Part shown: piece by piece, positions 35,628 through 44,007 of the stretch
Layout: each line of letters opens with the position of its first letter
How positions within the stretch are numbered: position 1 is the first letter of the stretch
Assembly (NCBI RefSeq): GCF_000384395.1
Contig: NZ_ARWE01000001.1
Location: forward strand, 558,001 to 622,000
DNA length: 64,000 bases
From: Geopsychrobacter electrodiphilus DSM 16401
GTDB taxonomy: Bacteria > Desulfobacterota > Desulfuromonadia > Desulfuromonadales > Geopsychrobacteraceae
Reading direction: 5' to 3'
Notes under the pieces: model-generated
What the model saw: only the letters and a program-made list of their open reading frames with translations
Database searches by the model: none
Told to the model about the DNA's origin: nothing
Position numbers and translations under genes: made by a program

Positions 35628-37385
35628 ATGAAAAAAAAGAGAACCAACGAACAACGTGCAAAGAGTAATGAGGTCGAATCAGAATTGATTCTGGCCACCT
35701 ATGGCACCCCATTACTGTCGCCTATGTTAAACATTATGGTGGCGATTGTTACTATCACCCTGTTTATTGGCAAGGTTGCCATGTTCAACCTGGTGTTATG
35801 GGTTTCTCTGGTATCTGTTACCTCCCTTATAAGGATAGGCACTCTGCTAACGTTTCGCCGCCAGCAGCCGTCGTTACCGCTTGATAGAAAATGGGGACAC
35901 CGTATAGTTGTTGTTATGGGGTTGAATGCTGCGGCTTGGGGAGGGGCATCCTATCTCCTCTTTGTGCCTAATTCATTCGAGATGCAAATGAATCTTGCCG
36001 CATTTGTTGCGGTAACAGCTGTATTTGTCACGATGACGGTATCTTATATGCCTGCTGTCAAGGCGTACGTTGCGCTATCAATGCCGCCAATTGTCATTAT
36101 GTTACTGTTTCAGGGCACCAGAGAGCACTATGCGACCGCAGCCGTTGTGATAACGCTGATTATTTTAACGCCGCTGGTCGCCTCCAAGCGCGCCCGATCA
36201 ATGAAGGAACTTATCGGTCTGCGTATGGCACTGGCTCGGGAAAAAGAGTCGGCAGAGCAAGCCAATCTGGCCAAATCGAAATTTTTGGCCGCCGCCAGCC
36301 ATGATTTGCGTCAACCGTTGCACGCGCTAGCCATGTTCACCGGGACATTGGCCATGCGCGCCCGGAAGAAAGAAGACAAGGAAATAGCACAGCATATTGG
36401 TGACGCTGTCTCTGCGTTGGGAATGCTGTTGAATGCCTTGTTGGATATCTCAAAGTTGGATGCTGGTGCAGTGGTGCCCAAGCTGAAAGATTTTCGCCTG
36501 GCTGGACTGCTTGGCCGGTTACAAGATGAATATGTACAGCAGGCCAATTTAAAAGGTCTTTCATTGTCAATTGCGAATTGCGATACCGCTGTGCACAGTG
36601 ACCCGGCTTTGCTTGAAACGATTATCCGCAACCTGCTAAGCAATGCTTTACGCTATACCAATTACGGCTCGATAACTCTACGTTGCCAACATAAAGGGCG
36701 TGATATCGTGATTGATGTTGCAGATACCGGTATCGGTATTGCGGTGGAGCATCGAAGAGAAATCTTTCGAGAATTTCATCAATTACACAACCCGGAACGC
36801 GACCGCTCCCAAGGTCTTGGGCTTGGGTTGGCTATCGTTGATCGTCTTGCGCGACTCTTGGACTACAGGCTGGATTTACAATCTGAACCCGGGAAAGGCT
36901 CAGTGTTTACGATAACCTTACCGCAAGCAGTAGGCGCGATATCCGCTAGTGCTTTCAAGGAAGATATTGATACCGAGCAGAATAGTGACGAAGCGCTGTC
37001 CATGTGTATTGTTGTGGTGGATGATGAGCAGACAATTCTTCTGGCGACCAAAAAGCTGCTGGAACACTGGGGGCATGAGGTGATTGCTGCCGACTCTGCC
37101 GATAAGGCTGTGAAACTGATTGATCATGCCAGTCGAGCCCCTGATGCAGTGATTGCTGATTTACAGTTGCGAGATAACAAAACCGGTTTGCAGGCGATTG
37201 AAGCCATACAAAGTCGGGTGGGTAAACACATCCCGGCGATTATCATGACCGGCGACATAACACCGGAACGCATGAAAGAGATGAGTGATAATGGCCATTA
37301 TGTATGGCACAAGCCAGTCTCTCCAGCCAGAATTCGCGCCTTCATCCGCCAAGTTCAGCGTCAGCTGTCAAATCACTTATCCTGA
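35628..37385 (+). CDS. Hybrid sensor histidine kinase with C-terminal receiver domain
   Basis: 585 residues. About six hydrophobic segments (30-190) are followed by a dimerisation domain with the phosphoacceptor in ASHDLRQPLHALAMF (H about 226), a HATPase domain (NLLSNALRYTNYGS, DTGIGI, GLGLGLAIV) and a receiver domain from about 460 (IVVVDDEQ, aspartate in VIADLQLRD, lysine in VWHKPVSP). There is no large periplasmic sensor domain, so the membrane part or a partner senses the signal. It converges with a LuxR-type regulator, the two 3' ends overlapping by 13 bp. Confidence 0.92.
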   Translation: MKKKRTNEQRAKSNEVESELILATYGTPLLSPMLNIMVAIVTITLFIGKVAMFNLVLWVSLVSVTSLIRIGTLLTFRRQQPSLPLDRKWGHRIVVVMGLNAAAWGGASYLLFVPNSFEMQMNLAAFVAVTAVFVTMTVSYMPAVKAYVALSMPPIVIMLLFQGTREHYATAAVVITLIILTPLVASKRARSMKELIGLRMALAREKESAEQANLAKSKFLAAASHDLRQPLHALAMFTGTLAMRARKKEDKEIAQHIGDAVSALGMLLNALLDISKLDAGAVVPKLKDFRLAGLLGRLQDEYVQQANLKGLSLSIANCDTAVHSDPALLETIIRNLLSNALRYTNYGSITLRCQHKGRDIVIDVADTGIGIAVEHRREIFREFHQLHNPERDRSQGLGLGLAIVDRLARLLDYRLDLQSEPGKGSVFTITLPQAVGAISASAFKEDIDTEQNSDEALSMCIVVVDDEQTILLATKKLLEHWGHEVIAADSADKAVKLIDHASRAPDAVIADLQLRDNKTGLQAIEAIQSRVGKHIPAIIMTGDITPERMKEMSDNGHYVWHKPVSPARIRAFIRQVQRQLSNHLS

Positions 37386-38023
37386 TAGCCGAGTTTTTTT
37401 GCCGCCAATACCGCCTGAGTGCGGCTAACCACATCAAGAGTCTTCAGTATCGCACCAACATGAGTTTTGACCGTGACCTCAGACAGATTCAAAGCCTTGG
37501 CGATATCCTTGTTGGAGGCTCCCTGCATCATTAATCGCAACACCTCGCATTGGCGTGATGTCAGCTTTGAAAAAGAAAGGTTTGCCTGACCTCTCCCGCC
37601 AGCTTGTTTGCATGTAATGCTCGGCGTTACATAGATGCCACCTGCGAGCACCAGTTGAATTGCCCTGAGTATTACCTCGTTGGATTCACTTTTAAGGATG
37701 TAACCCACCGCGCCAGCATCCAGTGTCCTTTGCATGTCAAAAATATCATCGGAAGCAGTAACAACAATAATAGGCGCAGCACAGGGGTTATTGGCTAATA
37801 TCTCCAGAACCTTGAAGCCATCAAGGCCTGGCATATTCAGATCAAACAGAACAAGGTCAATATCGGGATGGGCACCCATCATGTCGAGGGTTTGCCGGCA
37901 GTCATTGGACTCAACAACGGTGATATCACTCCACAGCTGTTGCAGCAATTGCTTGAGACCGTTGCGTAACAGCGAGTGATCATCTGCAATCAAAACTTTC
38001 CGGATATTATACGTAGTGCTCAA
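37373..38023 (-). CDS. NarL/LuxR-type response regulator
   Basis: About 216 residues. Receiver domain at the N-terminus (VLIADDHSLLRNGLKQLL, aspartate in LVLFDLNMPGLDG, lysine in YILKSESNE) and a LuxR helix-turn-helix (LTSRQCEVLRLMMQGASNKDIAKALNLSEVTVKTHVGAILK). The best start is a TTG at 38023 after AGGGGC; a GTG at 38050 is possible. It is convergent with the hybrid kinase and probably its partner, acting as a DNA-binding transcription factor. Confidence 0.88.
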   Translation of the reverse strand: MSTTYNIRKVLIADDHSLLRNGLKQLLQQLWSDITVVESNDCRQTLDMMGAHPDIDLVLFDLNMPGLDGFKVLEILANNPCAAPIIVVTASDDIFDMQRTLDAGAVGYILKSESNEVILRAIQLVLAGGIYVTPSITCKQAGGRGQANLSFSKLTSRQCEVLRLMMQGASNKDIAKALNLSEVTVKTHVGAILKTLDVVSRTQAVLAAKKLGYQDK

Positions 38024-38090
38024 AACATAGCCCCTGTTGAACATCTGCACATTATTCGTGTCTACTTGTAGCGATTTTATTGGTCATCAT

Positions 38091-38234
38091 CTTGGCTCAA
38101 CTGCCAAATATCAGCCACTCATACCTGCCCCTGAATACATTGAGTTGAATGCTGCCGCCAAGGTTGATAGTCCCTGGTTCGGTATATTTTTATTCGGAGC
38201 AATTTTGGGATTAGCAACTTCTTGGTCAGTATAG
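38091..38234 (+). pseudogene. Possible remnant of a small membrane protein
   Basis: A frame open from 38037 reads KYQPLIPAPEYIELNAAAKV and then WFGIFLFGAILGLATSWSV before a stop at 38234. This looks like the tail of a real membrane protein but lacks a credible start and overlaps the regulator's 5' region. Low certainty. Confidence 0.35.
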
Positions 38235-38436
38235 ATGTGACCAAACGCCAAGCGGTTCATATCTGCGCCCGTCAATCATCCGGCCAAGACCAACCAATAC
38301 GGAGAATAGGGTAGTCCCCTTTGTCCTTCTCATAGTTTGTGTTAGAAACTACCATCCACATCCGCCTTGAACGGCGCTCCTGATTTAGCTATCGTAGCAA
38401 GGTGCGACCCGTAACATTTCCCTGCCAACCACAAGA
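38235..38436. other. Intergenic stretch, no gene seen
   Basis: No supported reading frame or repeat. Next to the second direct-repeat copy. Confidence 0.5.
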
Positions 38437-38520
38437 TGAGCGCATTTTCCCCTCCAAATGAAATTTTCGCGGGCATAAACCTTGGTAAGTACATTAATAC
38501 TATCGAGATAGTCATAATTA
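38437..38520. repeat. Direct repeat copy 2 (matches 34995-35079)
   Basis: 84 bp, same orientation as copy 1. On the minus strand it still contains a ribosome site and the codons MRS, but the frame then diverges and stops after 17 codons, so it is a promoter and start region without its gene. Confidence 0.9.
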
Positions 38521-38545
38521 GCTACGGAGTCAGTATAATAACTCA

Positions 38546-38677
38546 TTAGTAATTCATGAAACTATTATTTTTTAGGGCCAACTTTGGCAGGTCGAGGCCG
38601 CTGTCCATGCCGTCAAGTTCGATTAATTGAACGGCAAAGAAGAGGTTATCGGCCTTCATTGAACGTATGGTTCGCAT
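38546..38677 (-). pseudogene. Possible gene fragment
   Basis: A 43-codon frame reads MRTIRSMKADNLFFAVQLIE and then LDGMDSGLDLPKLALKN. It looks coding but has no visible ribosome site and resembles no family I know. Possibly a remnant left by rearrangement around the direct repeat. Confidence 0.3.
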
Positions 38678-38904
38678 GCCGATATCTCGATACAAAAAAA
38701 TCTCTTTCTATGTGCGGGCACTCTACACCTATGGGCTTAAAGCACACCCACCGACAGAAAATTCGTTTCTATTAATTGTTGAAAAGCTTGTCTTTCGCCT
38801 GTTAGTGAATAAACAGGTTCAGGTACATTTATAAAAATAAAAACTTTGGTGATTTCATCTGGTGCTGAGCTGCAGCCTTGTTGGTTATGCCCGTGCGGGG
38901 ATCA

Positions 38905-39681
38905 TCAGTGTGCCAAAAGCTGCCAAAGCCCCCAGCTGACCAGTAGCGCTCCTGCACTGCCACTCACCCAGCGCTGAAAAAGGACCAGTTTTTCGACCAG
39001 CACAAAGATGCCGATCAATGCCACCCAGAGCAGGTTCATTACCCCGGTGACGAACAACAACCCCATTAGCGCCCAGCAGCAACCCAGGCAGAACAGGCCA
39101 TGACGAAGCCCCATGCTCAGGGCCCCCAAACGGCCATCGCGCCATTCGTTCAGCAAAAAGTTCAGGGGCGAGCGACAGTGCTGCAGGCAGCGCTGTTTCA
39201 GATCAGTCCACTGGAAGAGACCGGCGGCAATAAGGATGACGCCGCCAAGCATCGGGCTGGTACTTTTGAGCAGGGTTGGTGAGAGCAGGGCGGTTGTATG
39301 CAGCCCCCACTGGGCAGCAGTGGCAACCAGACTGAAGGCCGTCCAGACCGCCAGGTAGCCGAGGACGAACAGGCTGGTTGGGACGTAAGGCTGTCCTTGG
39401 CCGAACTGTTTGCGGTAGGTCTGGGAGAAGATCATGATCATTGGCGCGGCCGAGGGGATCATCATGCCGACCATCATCACCGCCCACATGATGAAGCAGA
39501 ACAGCAAATCGGTCCCGCTCCAGCTCATCATCTGTGGCTCGGTCATGGCCATGCCGGCCGGCATCTGGCCCATCATTCTGGCCAGGTAGAACAGATAAAG
39601 CCAGGCCAGCAGGCAGAGCCCGGCCAGCCCTCCGAGAACAATCGCCTGATCGCGGCTATATGTCGAACCGACAGAGTTCAT
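38905..39681 (-). CDS. DUF2182 membrane protein
   Basis: 258 residues with about seven hydrophobic segments. Family marks: MMGQMPAGMAMTEPQMMSW, AVMMVGMMIPSAAPMI, LKQRCLQHCRSPLNFL near 165 and GLRHGLFCLGCCWALM near 195. The many methionines and the CCW and CxxxC motifs suggest metal (possibly copper) handling in the inner membrane, but the function is unproven. It overlaps the DUF1326 gene by 4 bp (ATGA), a pairing seen in many bacteria. Confidence 0.88.
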   Translation of the reverse strand: MNSVGSTYSRDQAIVLGGLAGLCLLAWLYLFYLARMMGQMPAGMAMTEPQMMSWSGTDLLFCFIMWAVMMVGMMIPSAAPMIMIFSQTYRKQFGQGQPYVPTSLFVLGYLAVWTAFSLVATAAQWGLHTTALLSPTLLKSTSPMLGGVILIAAGLFQWTDLKQRCLQHCRSPLNFLLNEWRDGRLGALSMGLRHGLFCLGCCWALMGLLFVTGVMNLLWVALIGIFVLVEKLVLFQRWVSGSAGALLVSWGLWQLLAH

Positions 39682-40280
39682 CCGTTATAAGCGAAGGGAG
39701 AGTAGTAGCCGTTCTTCTGGGTAATCTCCCAATGAAAGCTGTGGTCGGTGTAGTTCATGCGTTTGGATTTTGCGACCACCAGCGGGTATCCAGGGGCAAT
39801 GGCGAGGGGATGGCCGGAGATGGTCGCTTCTCCTTCCGCCTGGCCGCCGATCGCTTCGATTTCGGCCGCGGCAATCCCCGGAATGCTCAGGCTGCGGTTT
39901 TTACCGCTAGCCTGATAAACTATCTCGACACTTTTGACCCCGAAGAATTCGCCGATATGTGTGGCCAGTCGCGACGGGTGCCCGCCGGCCTGGCCGGAAA
40001 ATATTTTGCTCAGCGCTTCCTGCTGTCCGGAATCCCCTTTACTGTCAATGTAGAGAGCGGCCTGCCAGGGGACTTCGGCCATGTGGCCGGGAGAGTGGAC
40101 GGCCAGGACGGCGTTGAGGTCGCGAAGGTTGATCTCATCGAAATGCCCGTTGGTAATGTGCCAGCCGACCAGCGCGGTGCAATCACCGCTGGGTGGAGCA
40201 CTCAGGAATACGCAGGGACAGCCCGTGTCACAGTTGCAAGTTTCGAAGTAGGTACCATCAATTTTCCAATTCATGCCCAT
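39678..40280 (-). CDS. DUF1326 protein
   Basis: 200 residues from the ATG at 40280 with AAAGGAGAT upstream. The N-terminal signature YFETCNCDTGCPCVFLSAP, with four clustered cysteines, is typical of DUF1326. The rest is a soluble beta domain. Function unknown; the cysteine cluster and constant pairing with DUF2182 suggest metal binding. An in-frame extension to 40409 exists but would be translated across a terminator hairpin and lacks a better ribosome site. Confidence 0.88.
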   Translation of the reverse strand: MGMNWKIDGTYFETCNCDTGCPCVFLSAPPSGDCTALVGWHITNGHFDEINLRDLNAVLAVHSPGHMAEVPWQAALYIDSKGDSGQQEALSKIFSGQAGGHPSRLATHIGEFFGVKSVEIVYQASGKNRSLSIPGIAAAEIEAIGGQAEGEATISGHPLAIAPGYPLVVAKSKRMNYTDHSFHWEITQKNGYYSPFAYNG

Positions 40281-40306
40281 TTGTGGATCTCCTTTCATTC
40301 GCTTAC

Positions 40307-40354
40307 AAAAAAAACCGAGCTCTCCGTTGGATTTATCATCCTTCGGTAGCTCGG
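40307..40354 (-). terminator. Intrinsic terminator in the leader of the DUF1326-DUF2182 operon
   Basis: On the minus strand CCGAGCT...AGCTCGG (40354-40315) with inner pairs CCG/CGG and GGA/TCC is followed by eight T (40314-40307), then 26 nt to the start codon. It lies between the promoter and the first gene, which is how attenuators are placed. Confidence 0.75.
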
Positions 40355-40441
40355 CCATCTTGTGAGGTGTGAGAGGGAAGATCCGCCGCTTTCCGTCCCT
40401 GCTTTTCAACAGGTTTGGCTTTTTCGTGGATCACAGACCTG

Positions 40442-40469
40442 ACTATAACACCAATTGTTTACCAGTCAA
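40442..40469 (-). promoter_or_regulatory. Sigma-70 type promoter for the DUF1326-DUF2182 operon
   Basis: TTGACT (40469-40464) and TATAGT (40447-40442) on the minus strand with a 16-bp spacer. The predicted transcript starts near 40434, giving a leader of about 150 nt. Confidence 0.55.
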
Positions 40470-40883
40470 GTAATCTATCGCTTCCGGCGCAATGCTCTGG
40501 AGGTATTTTCCGGTAACGGCTCATACCTCTCTGCAATATGAGTAACTCACCGTCTGGTTAGCTTTGAGTTTTTATTTGTCGCCACAATTGAAATATAACC
40601 CCCTGTTCAGGGCTTCAGTGACAGGTTTTTATTCAGCTCAACTCACTAGCGGGAGAGTTAACTGAGCTTGACTTGCAAATTGAGAATTTCGCGCTTAAAT
40701 GAAGTTCGAACTCAATTGCAGGAATTATCCAAGGGCGGGAGATGCTCCGTTTTGTCTCGTGTGCGTTCGCCGTTGTTAAAAAAGCTTTTATCAGGATCAA
40801 AACCTATTTTTAACTCCTGATGGCGAATTTCTCGCGCCATTTAAGTTATGCATTTGCGTTTCATTTAACCTAAGGCACGAATC
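40470..40883. other. Intergenic region, no gene seen
   Basis: No supported reading frame. It must hold the promoter of the receiver-domain gene at 40884. Confidence 0.5.
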
Positions 40884-41312
40884 ATGACTCCAAGAATAAT
40901 TGTATTCGAAGATGATGAAGCGAGCCGTCGGCTCATGACCATTTTGCTGGAACAAAGAGGCTATGAGGTCATAAGCGCGGCCGATCCAACGATTTGCCCT
41001 CTCTACTCAGATCGTGAAAAACCTTGCCCTCATGTAGATGCCTGCGGCGATATCTTATTGACTGACAATCGGATGCCCAATATGACAGGCTTAGAATTTG
41101 TTGAAACTCAGAGCCAAAGAGGGTGCAAGGGAATTATTCAAAATAAAGCCGTAATTTCTGGTACCTGGAGTTCGAAGGAATGTGAACAGGCTGAGAAGCT
41201 GGGGTGCAAAATGTTTTACAAGCCCGTCTGTATCTCAGAGATATTTGAATGGATAGAAGAGCAGATAACAAAAATCCCCCTCAACCGAAAACTGGCGCCA
41301 CTGTATAGGTAA
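40884..41312 (+). CDS. Stand-alone receiver-domain protein with a cysteine-containing insertion
   Basis: 142 residues. Receiver features: FEDDEASRRLMTILL at the start, phosphoacceptor in DILLTDNRMPNMTGLEF, serine/threonine in VISGTWSS, and lysine in MFYKPVCISE. Between the first helix and the phosphoacceptor strand lies an insertion with three cysteines (ICPLYSDREKPCPHVDACGD), and more cysteines occur at GCKG, KECE and GCKM. The insertion could bind a metal or be redox-sensitive. AAGGCACGA precedes the ATG. No kinase is adjacent. Confidence 0.85.
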   Translation: MTPRIIVFEDDEASRRLMTILLEQRGYEVISAADPTICPLYSDREKPCPHVDACGDILLTDNRMPNMTGLEFVETQSQRGCKGIIQNKAVISGTWSSKECEQAEKLGCKMFYKPVCISEIFEWIEEQITKIPLNRKLAPLYR

Positions 41313-41453
41313 CCGGTTTCGAGGGTTAAACCAAGAGTTACCCATCCTTTTCAGACCTCAGTGTTGCGGATTGAAGGGTAGGCCAAAAGAAATTCCCTCC
41401 AGAAAGTATCTATGGGGGCGGTAGTGCCTGAACCTTGTTAATATTCTCATCAA

Positions 41454-41480
41454 GGCCGCAGGCGATGATCGCCTGCGGCC
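41454..41480. terminator. Inverted repeat after the quinone oxidoreductase gene
   Basis: Perfect 11-bp arms GGCCGCAGGCG and CGCCTGCGGCC around ATGAT, 26 bp after the stop of the minus-strand gene. The T-tract is weak in both directions, so efficiency is uncertain. Confidence 0.65.
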
Positions 41481-41506
41481 CTTTGGTCATACTGGTGCGG
41501 CGGAGT

Positions 41507-42493
41507 TCAGCCGATCTTCAGCACAATCTTGCCGAAGTGTTTGTCCTCTTCCATCATGCGGTGTGCATCCTGAATCTGCTCGATGTCGAAGACCTGTTCG
41601 ATGATCGGTACGATCGAACGGTCGGCGAACTTGGGCAGGGCGCGACGGGTGAACTCGGCGACGATCTCGCCCTTTTCGGGAACCGGGCGGCTGCGCAGCA
41701 CGCTGCCGATGATCTGCTGGCGTTTGACCATCATCAACGCCAGGTTGAGTTCGGCCTTGATGCCGCTGATGATGCCGATGATGACCAGCTTGCCGGTATA
41801 GCCCAGGCTCGCCATGTTGGGCGCGAGGTACTTGGCGCCGACATGGTCGAGGATGACATCCACCCCTTTTTTATGGGTGAATTCCTTAACCGCTTCGCTG
41901 AAGTCGGGGGTGGTGGTGAAGTCGAGGACCAGATCGGCGCCCAGCTCTTTAACCCGCTCCATCTTGCTCGGATGCGCTGTCACGATCAGTTTAGCGTTGG
42001 GGGTCAGCGCCTTGGCCAATTGAATCGCGGCGGTGTTGACGCCGCCGCCGCCGCCGTGGAGGATCGCCGTCTGGCCATCTTTAAGACCGCCGATCATGAA
42101 GACATTCAGGAAAGCGGTGATATAACTCTCATTGACACAGGCGGCCTCCTCAAAGCTCATACTGGCGGGGATCGGCATCAGGTGGCAGGCGTAGGCCACG
42201 GCATACTCGGCATAGCCACCGCCACCGACCAGCGACATGACGCGATCACCGACCTTCCAGCCGCTCACTCCGCTGCCGAGTTCTTCGATGATGCCCGCGA
42301 CTTCGAGGCCGAGAATCACTGAATCACCCGGAGGTGGCGGGTATTTACCTTCACGCTGGACCAGATCGGGGCGGTTGATGCTGGTCGCGGCGACCTTGAT
42401 CAAAACTTCATCAGCTTTGGGCTGTGGCCGTTCGGCCGCGTCGACTTTCAATACGTCGACGCCACCGAATTCATCTATCAGGACTGCTTTCAT
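41507..42493 (-). CDS. Quinone oxidoreductase / zinc-type alcohol dehydrogenase-like protein
   Basis: 328 residues from the ATG at 42493, preceded by AAGGAGAGAG. Medium-chain dehydrogenase fold: MKAVLIDEFGGVDVLKV at the start, RPDLVQREGKYPPPPG and LGLEVAGIIEELG in the catalytic domain, and AILHGGGGGVNTAAIQLAK as the NAD(P)H site. The zinc-binding cysteines are absent, as in the QOR/PIG3 subfamily. It should reduce quinones with NADPH. Monocistronic. Confidence 0.92.
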   Translation of the reverse strand: MKAVLIDEFGGVDVLKVDAAERPQPKADEVLIKVAATSINRPDLVQREGKYPPPPGDSVILGLEVAGIIEELGSGVSGWKVGDRVMSLVGGGGYAEYAVAYACHLMPIPASMSFEEAACVNESYITAFLNVFMIGGLKDGQTAILHGGGGGVNTAAIQLAKALTPNAKLIVTAHPSKMERVKELGADLVLDFTTTPDFSEAVKEFTHKKGVDVILDHVGAKYLAPNMASLGYTGKLVIIGIISGIKAELNLALMMVKRQQIIGSVLRSRPVPEKGEIVAEFTRRALPKFADRSIVPIIEQVFDIEQIQDAHRMMEEDKHFGKIVLKIG

Positions 42494-42641
42494 CTCTCTC
42501 TCCTTGCAGGACAATGTCGGAACTGGCAGACTGTTAACCAGTTAAAAATGTTCGAATAACAAACAGTGTCTCGATTATAGGGATTCCCCCATGGGAGTCA
42601 AATCGAAACACCAGCTAAAATACATCCTAGGGGAGGACTTC

Positions 42642-43250
42642 ATGCAGAAACGCTGGCGTTGTACGGTTTGTGGTTATGTTCATCAGGGGGATGAACCGCC
42701 GGATATCTGTCCGGTCTGCGGCGTTGGGTCGGAGAAGTTTGAGCTGTTGGTCGAACAGAGTGATGACAAATCCGCTCCTTCGGGGATCAAAGGTCTGCTG
42801 CGGGAGATGATCGATACCTTCATGCCCCACGCCGTGGCCGCCCATTTCCCCAATGCCCTGGTGCCGACCCTGGGACTTTTTCTCATGCTCTGTCTGCTGG
42901 TCGGGTTGAAAACCCTGGATCACGGGATCTATCTGCTGCTGGCGATGATCGCTGTCAGTGTGCCCGCCACGGTGGCGACCGGTATTTATAGCTGGCGGCA
43001 TCATTACAATGGCGCCAGGAGTCAAATCTTTCACCGCAAGTTGATCCTCGGCGGTTGTCTGATCCTGATCTGTCTGGAGATGCTGTTCATGCGCTATACC
43101 AACCCGGAGCTTCTCATTGCCCCCGGCGGAGCAACCTGGTTCTTCCTCGCCCTGGCAGCGGCGGCTCTCTTGTGTGTCACGATGCTCGGTCATTACGGTG
43201 GGATGCTGGTTTTTGGGCGGATCGAAAAGACCCCTGGGAAATTCGATTAA
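42642..43250 (+). CDS. Rubredoxin-like domain fused to a DUF2231-type membrane domain
   Basis: 202 residues from the ATG at 42642 with GGGGAGGA upstream. The N-terminal 40 residues have the rubredoxin iron knuckles WRCTVCGYVHQG and DICPVCGVG. Residues about 60-195 contain four hydrophobic helices with conserved histidines (HAVAAHFPNALVP, TLDHGIY, SWRHHYNGAR), like DUF2231 and possibly haem-binding. It ends 4 bp before the siroheme-protein gene, so they are an operon: likely an electron-transfer pair. Confidence 0.87.
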   Translation: MQKRWRCTVCGYVHQGDEPPDICPVCGVGSEKFELLVEQSDDKSAPSGIKGLLREMIDTFMPHAVAAHFPNALVPTLGLFLMLCLLVGLKTLDHGIYLLLAMIAVSVPATVATGIYSWRHHYNGARSQIFHRKLILGGCLILICLEMLFMRYTNPELLIAPGGATWFFLALAAAALLCVTMLGHYGGMLVFGRIEKTPGKFD

Positions 43251-43254
43251 ACTT

Positions 43255-43923
43255 ATGAAACGCGATATTGAGGAAAAGGGAGCTATCATTCAACGTGATC
43301 GCAGGACCTATGCGATCGTGCCGCACTTGCCCGCCGGGTTGGCCACGCCCGAACAGTTGGAGCTGATTGCTGCCGTGGCGCGCCGTTTCGGGGCACGCCT
43401 CAAGTTGAGCAGCGCCCAGCGGGTCTTGATCGTCGGTCTGGCCGAAGAGGATCTTGATGCGGCCTGGGCCGATTTGGGCGGGATGAACCGCGCGCGACCG
43501 TTCGGTCCCTGTGTGCGTTCGGTAAAAATCTGCCCCGGCACCGACTTCTGCAAGCGTGGGCAGCAGGATTCTGTCGCGCTCGGGTTGAAGCTCGATGCAC
43601 GCTATCAGGCCAAAGAATTGCCCTGGAAACTGAAGATGGCGGTTTCGGGTTGCATGAACGACTGCGCCGAAGCCTGCATCAGGGATATCGCCCTGCTCGG
43701 CACGCCCAAAGGCTGGCATCTGCAGGTCGGAGGCAATGGCGGTTCGGCCCCACGCCTGAGTCGTCGCCTGCTGGAACATATCCCGACTGAAGAAGAGGCT
43801 CTGACCGCAGTCATCCGGCTGGTCGACTGGTTTATCGCTCAAAACCGCAAATGCCGGATTGGTAAGCTGATCGACGAGGTCGGGTTGGACGAGGTTCGCC
43901 GGGTTGTGCTGGACGAGGGGTAG
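43255..43923 (+). CDS. Siroheme/[4Fe-4S] sulfite or nitrite reductase-like protein
   Basis: 222 residues. The ferrodoxin-like half domain comes first (YAIVPHLPAGLATPEQLELIA, LKLSSAQRVLIVGL). The paired cofactor motifs follow: CPGTDFC (C-x5-C) and CMNDC (C-x3-C), which bind the coupled siroheme and [4Fe-4S] centre in sulfite and nitrite reductases. It is about half the size of classical subunits, as in small assimilatory-type proteins of anaerobes. The substrate is not determinable. It is probably fed electrons by the upstream rubredoxin-DUF2231 protein. A copy of its 3' end lies at 58720-58831. Confidence 0.9.
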   Translation: MKRDIEEKGAIIQRDRRTYAIVPHLPAGLATPEQLELIAAVARRFGARLKLSSAQRVLIVGLAEEDLDAAWADLGGMNRARPFGPCVRSVKICPGTDFCKRGQQDSVALGLKLDARYQAKELPWKLKMAVSGCMNDCAEACIRDIALLGTPKGWHLQVGGNGGSAPRLSRRLLEHIPTEEEALTAVIRLVDWFIAQNRKCRIGKLIDEVGLDEVRRVVLDEG

Positions 43924-44007
43924 CATGTGTATGGGACAATGCTTTGAGCAACCTTGAAGTTGACATTCCCCGGTAATGGTATCTATGTATCTTCCTTGGA
44001 GTTGACA

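Noticed and set aside
41435-42322. Long plus-strand frame (295 codons)
   Set aside because: It is the complement of the quinone oxidoreductase gene, which has family motifs and a ribosome site; the plus-strand translation shows the D/A-rich pattern typical of antisense shadows.
43177-43926. Long minus-strand frame opposite the siroheme gene
   Set aside because: The plus strand has the intact C-x5-C and C-x3-C motifs; the minus frame has none.
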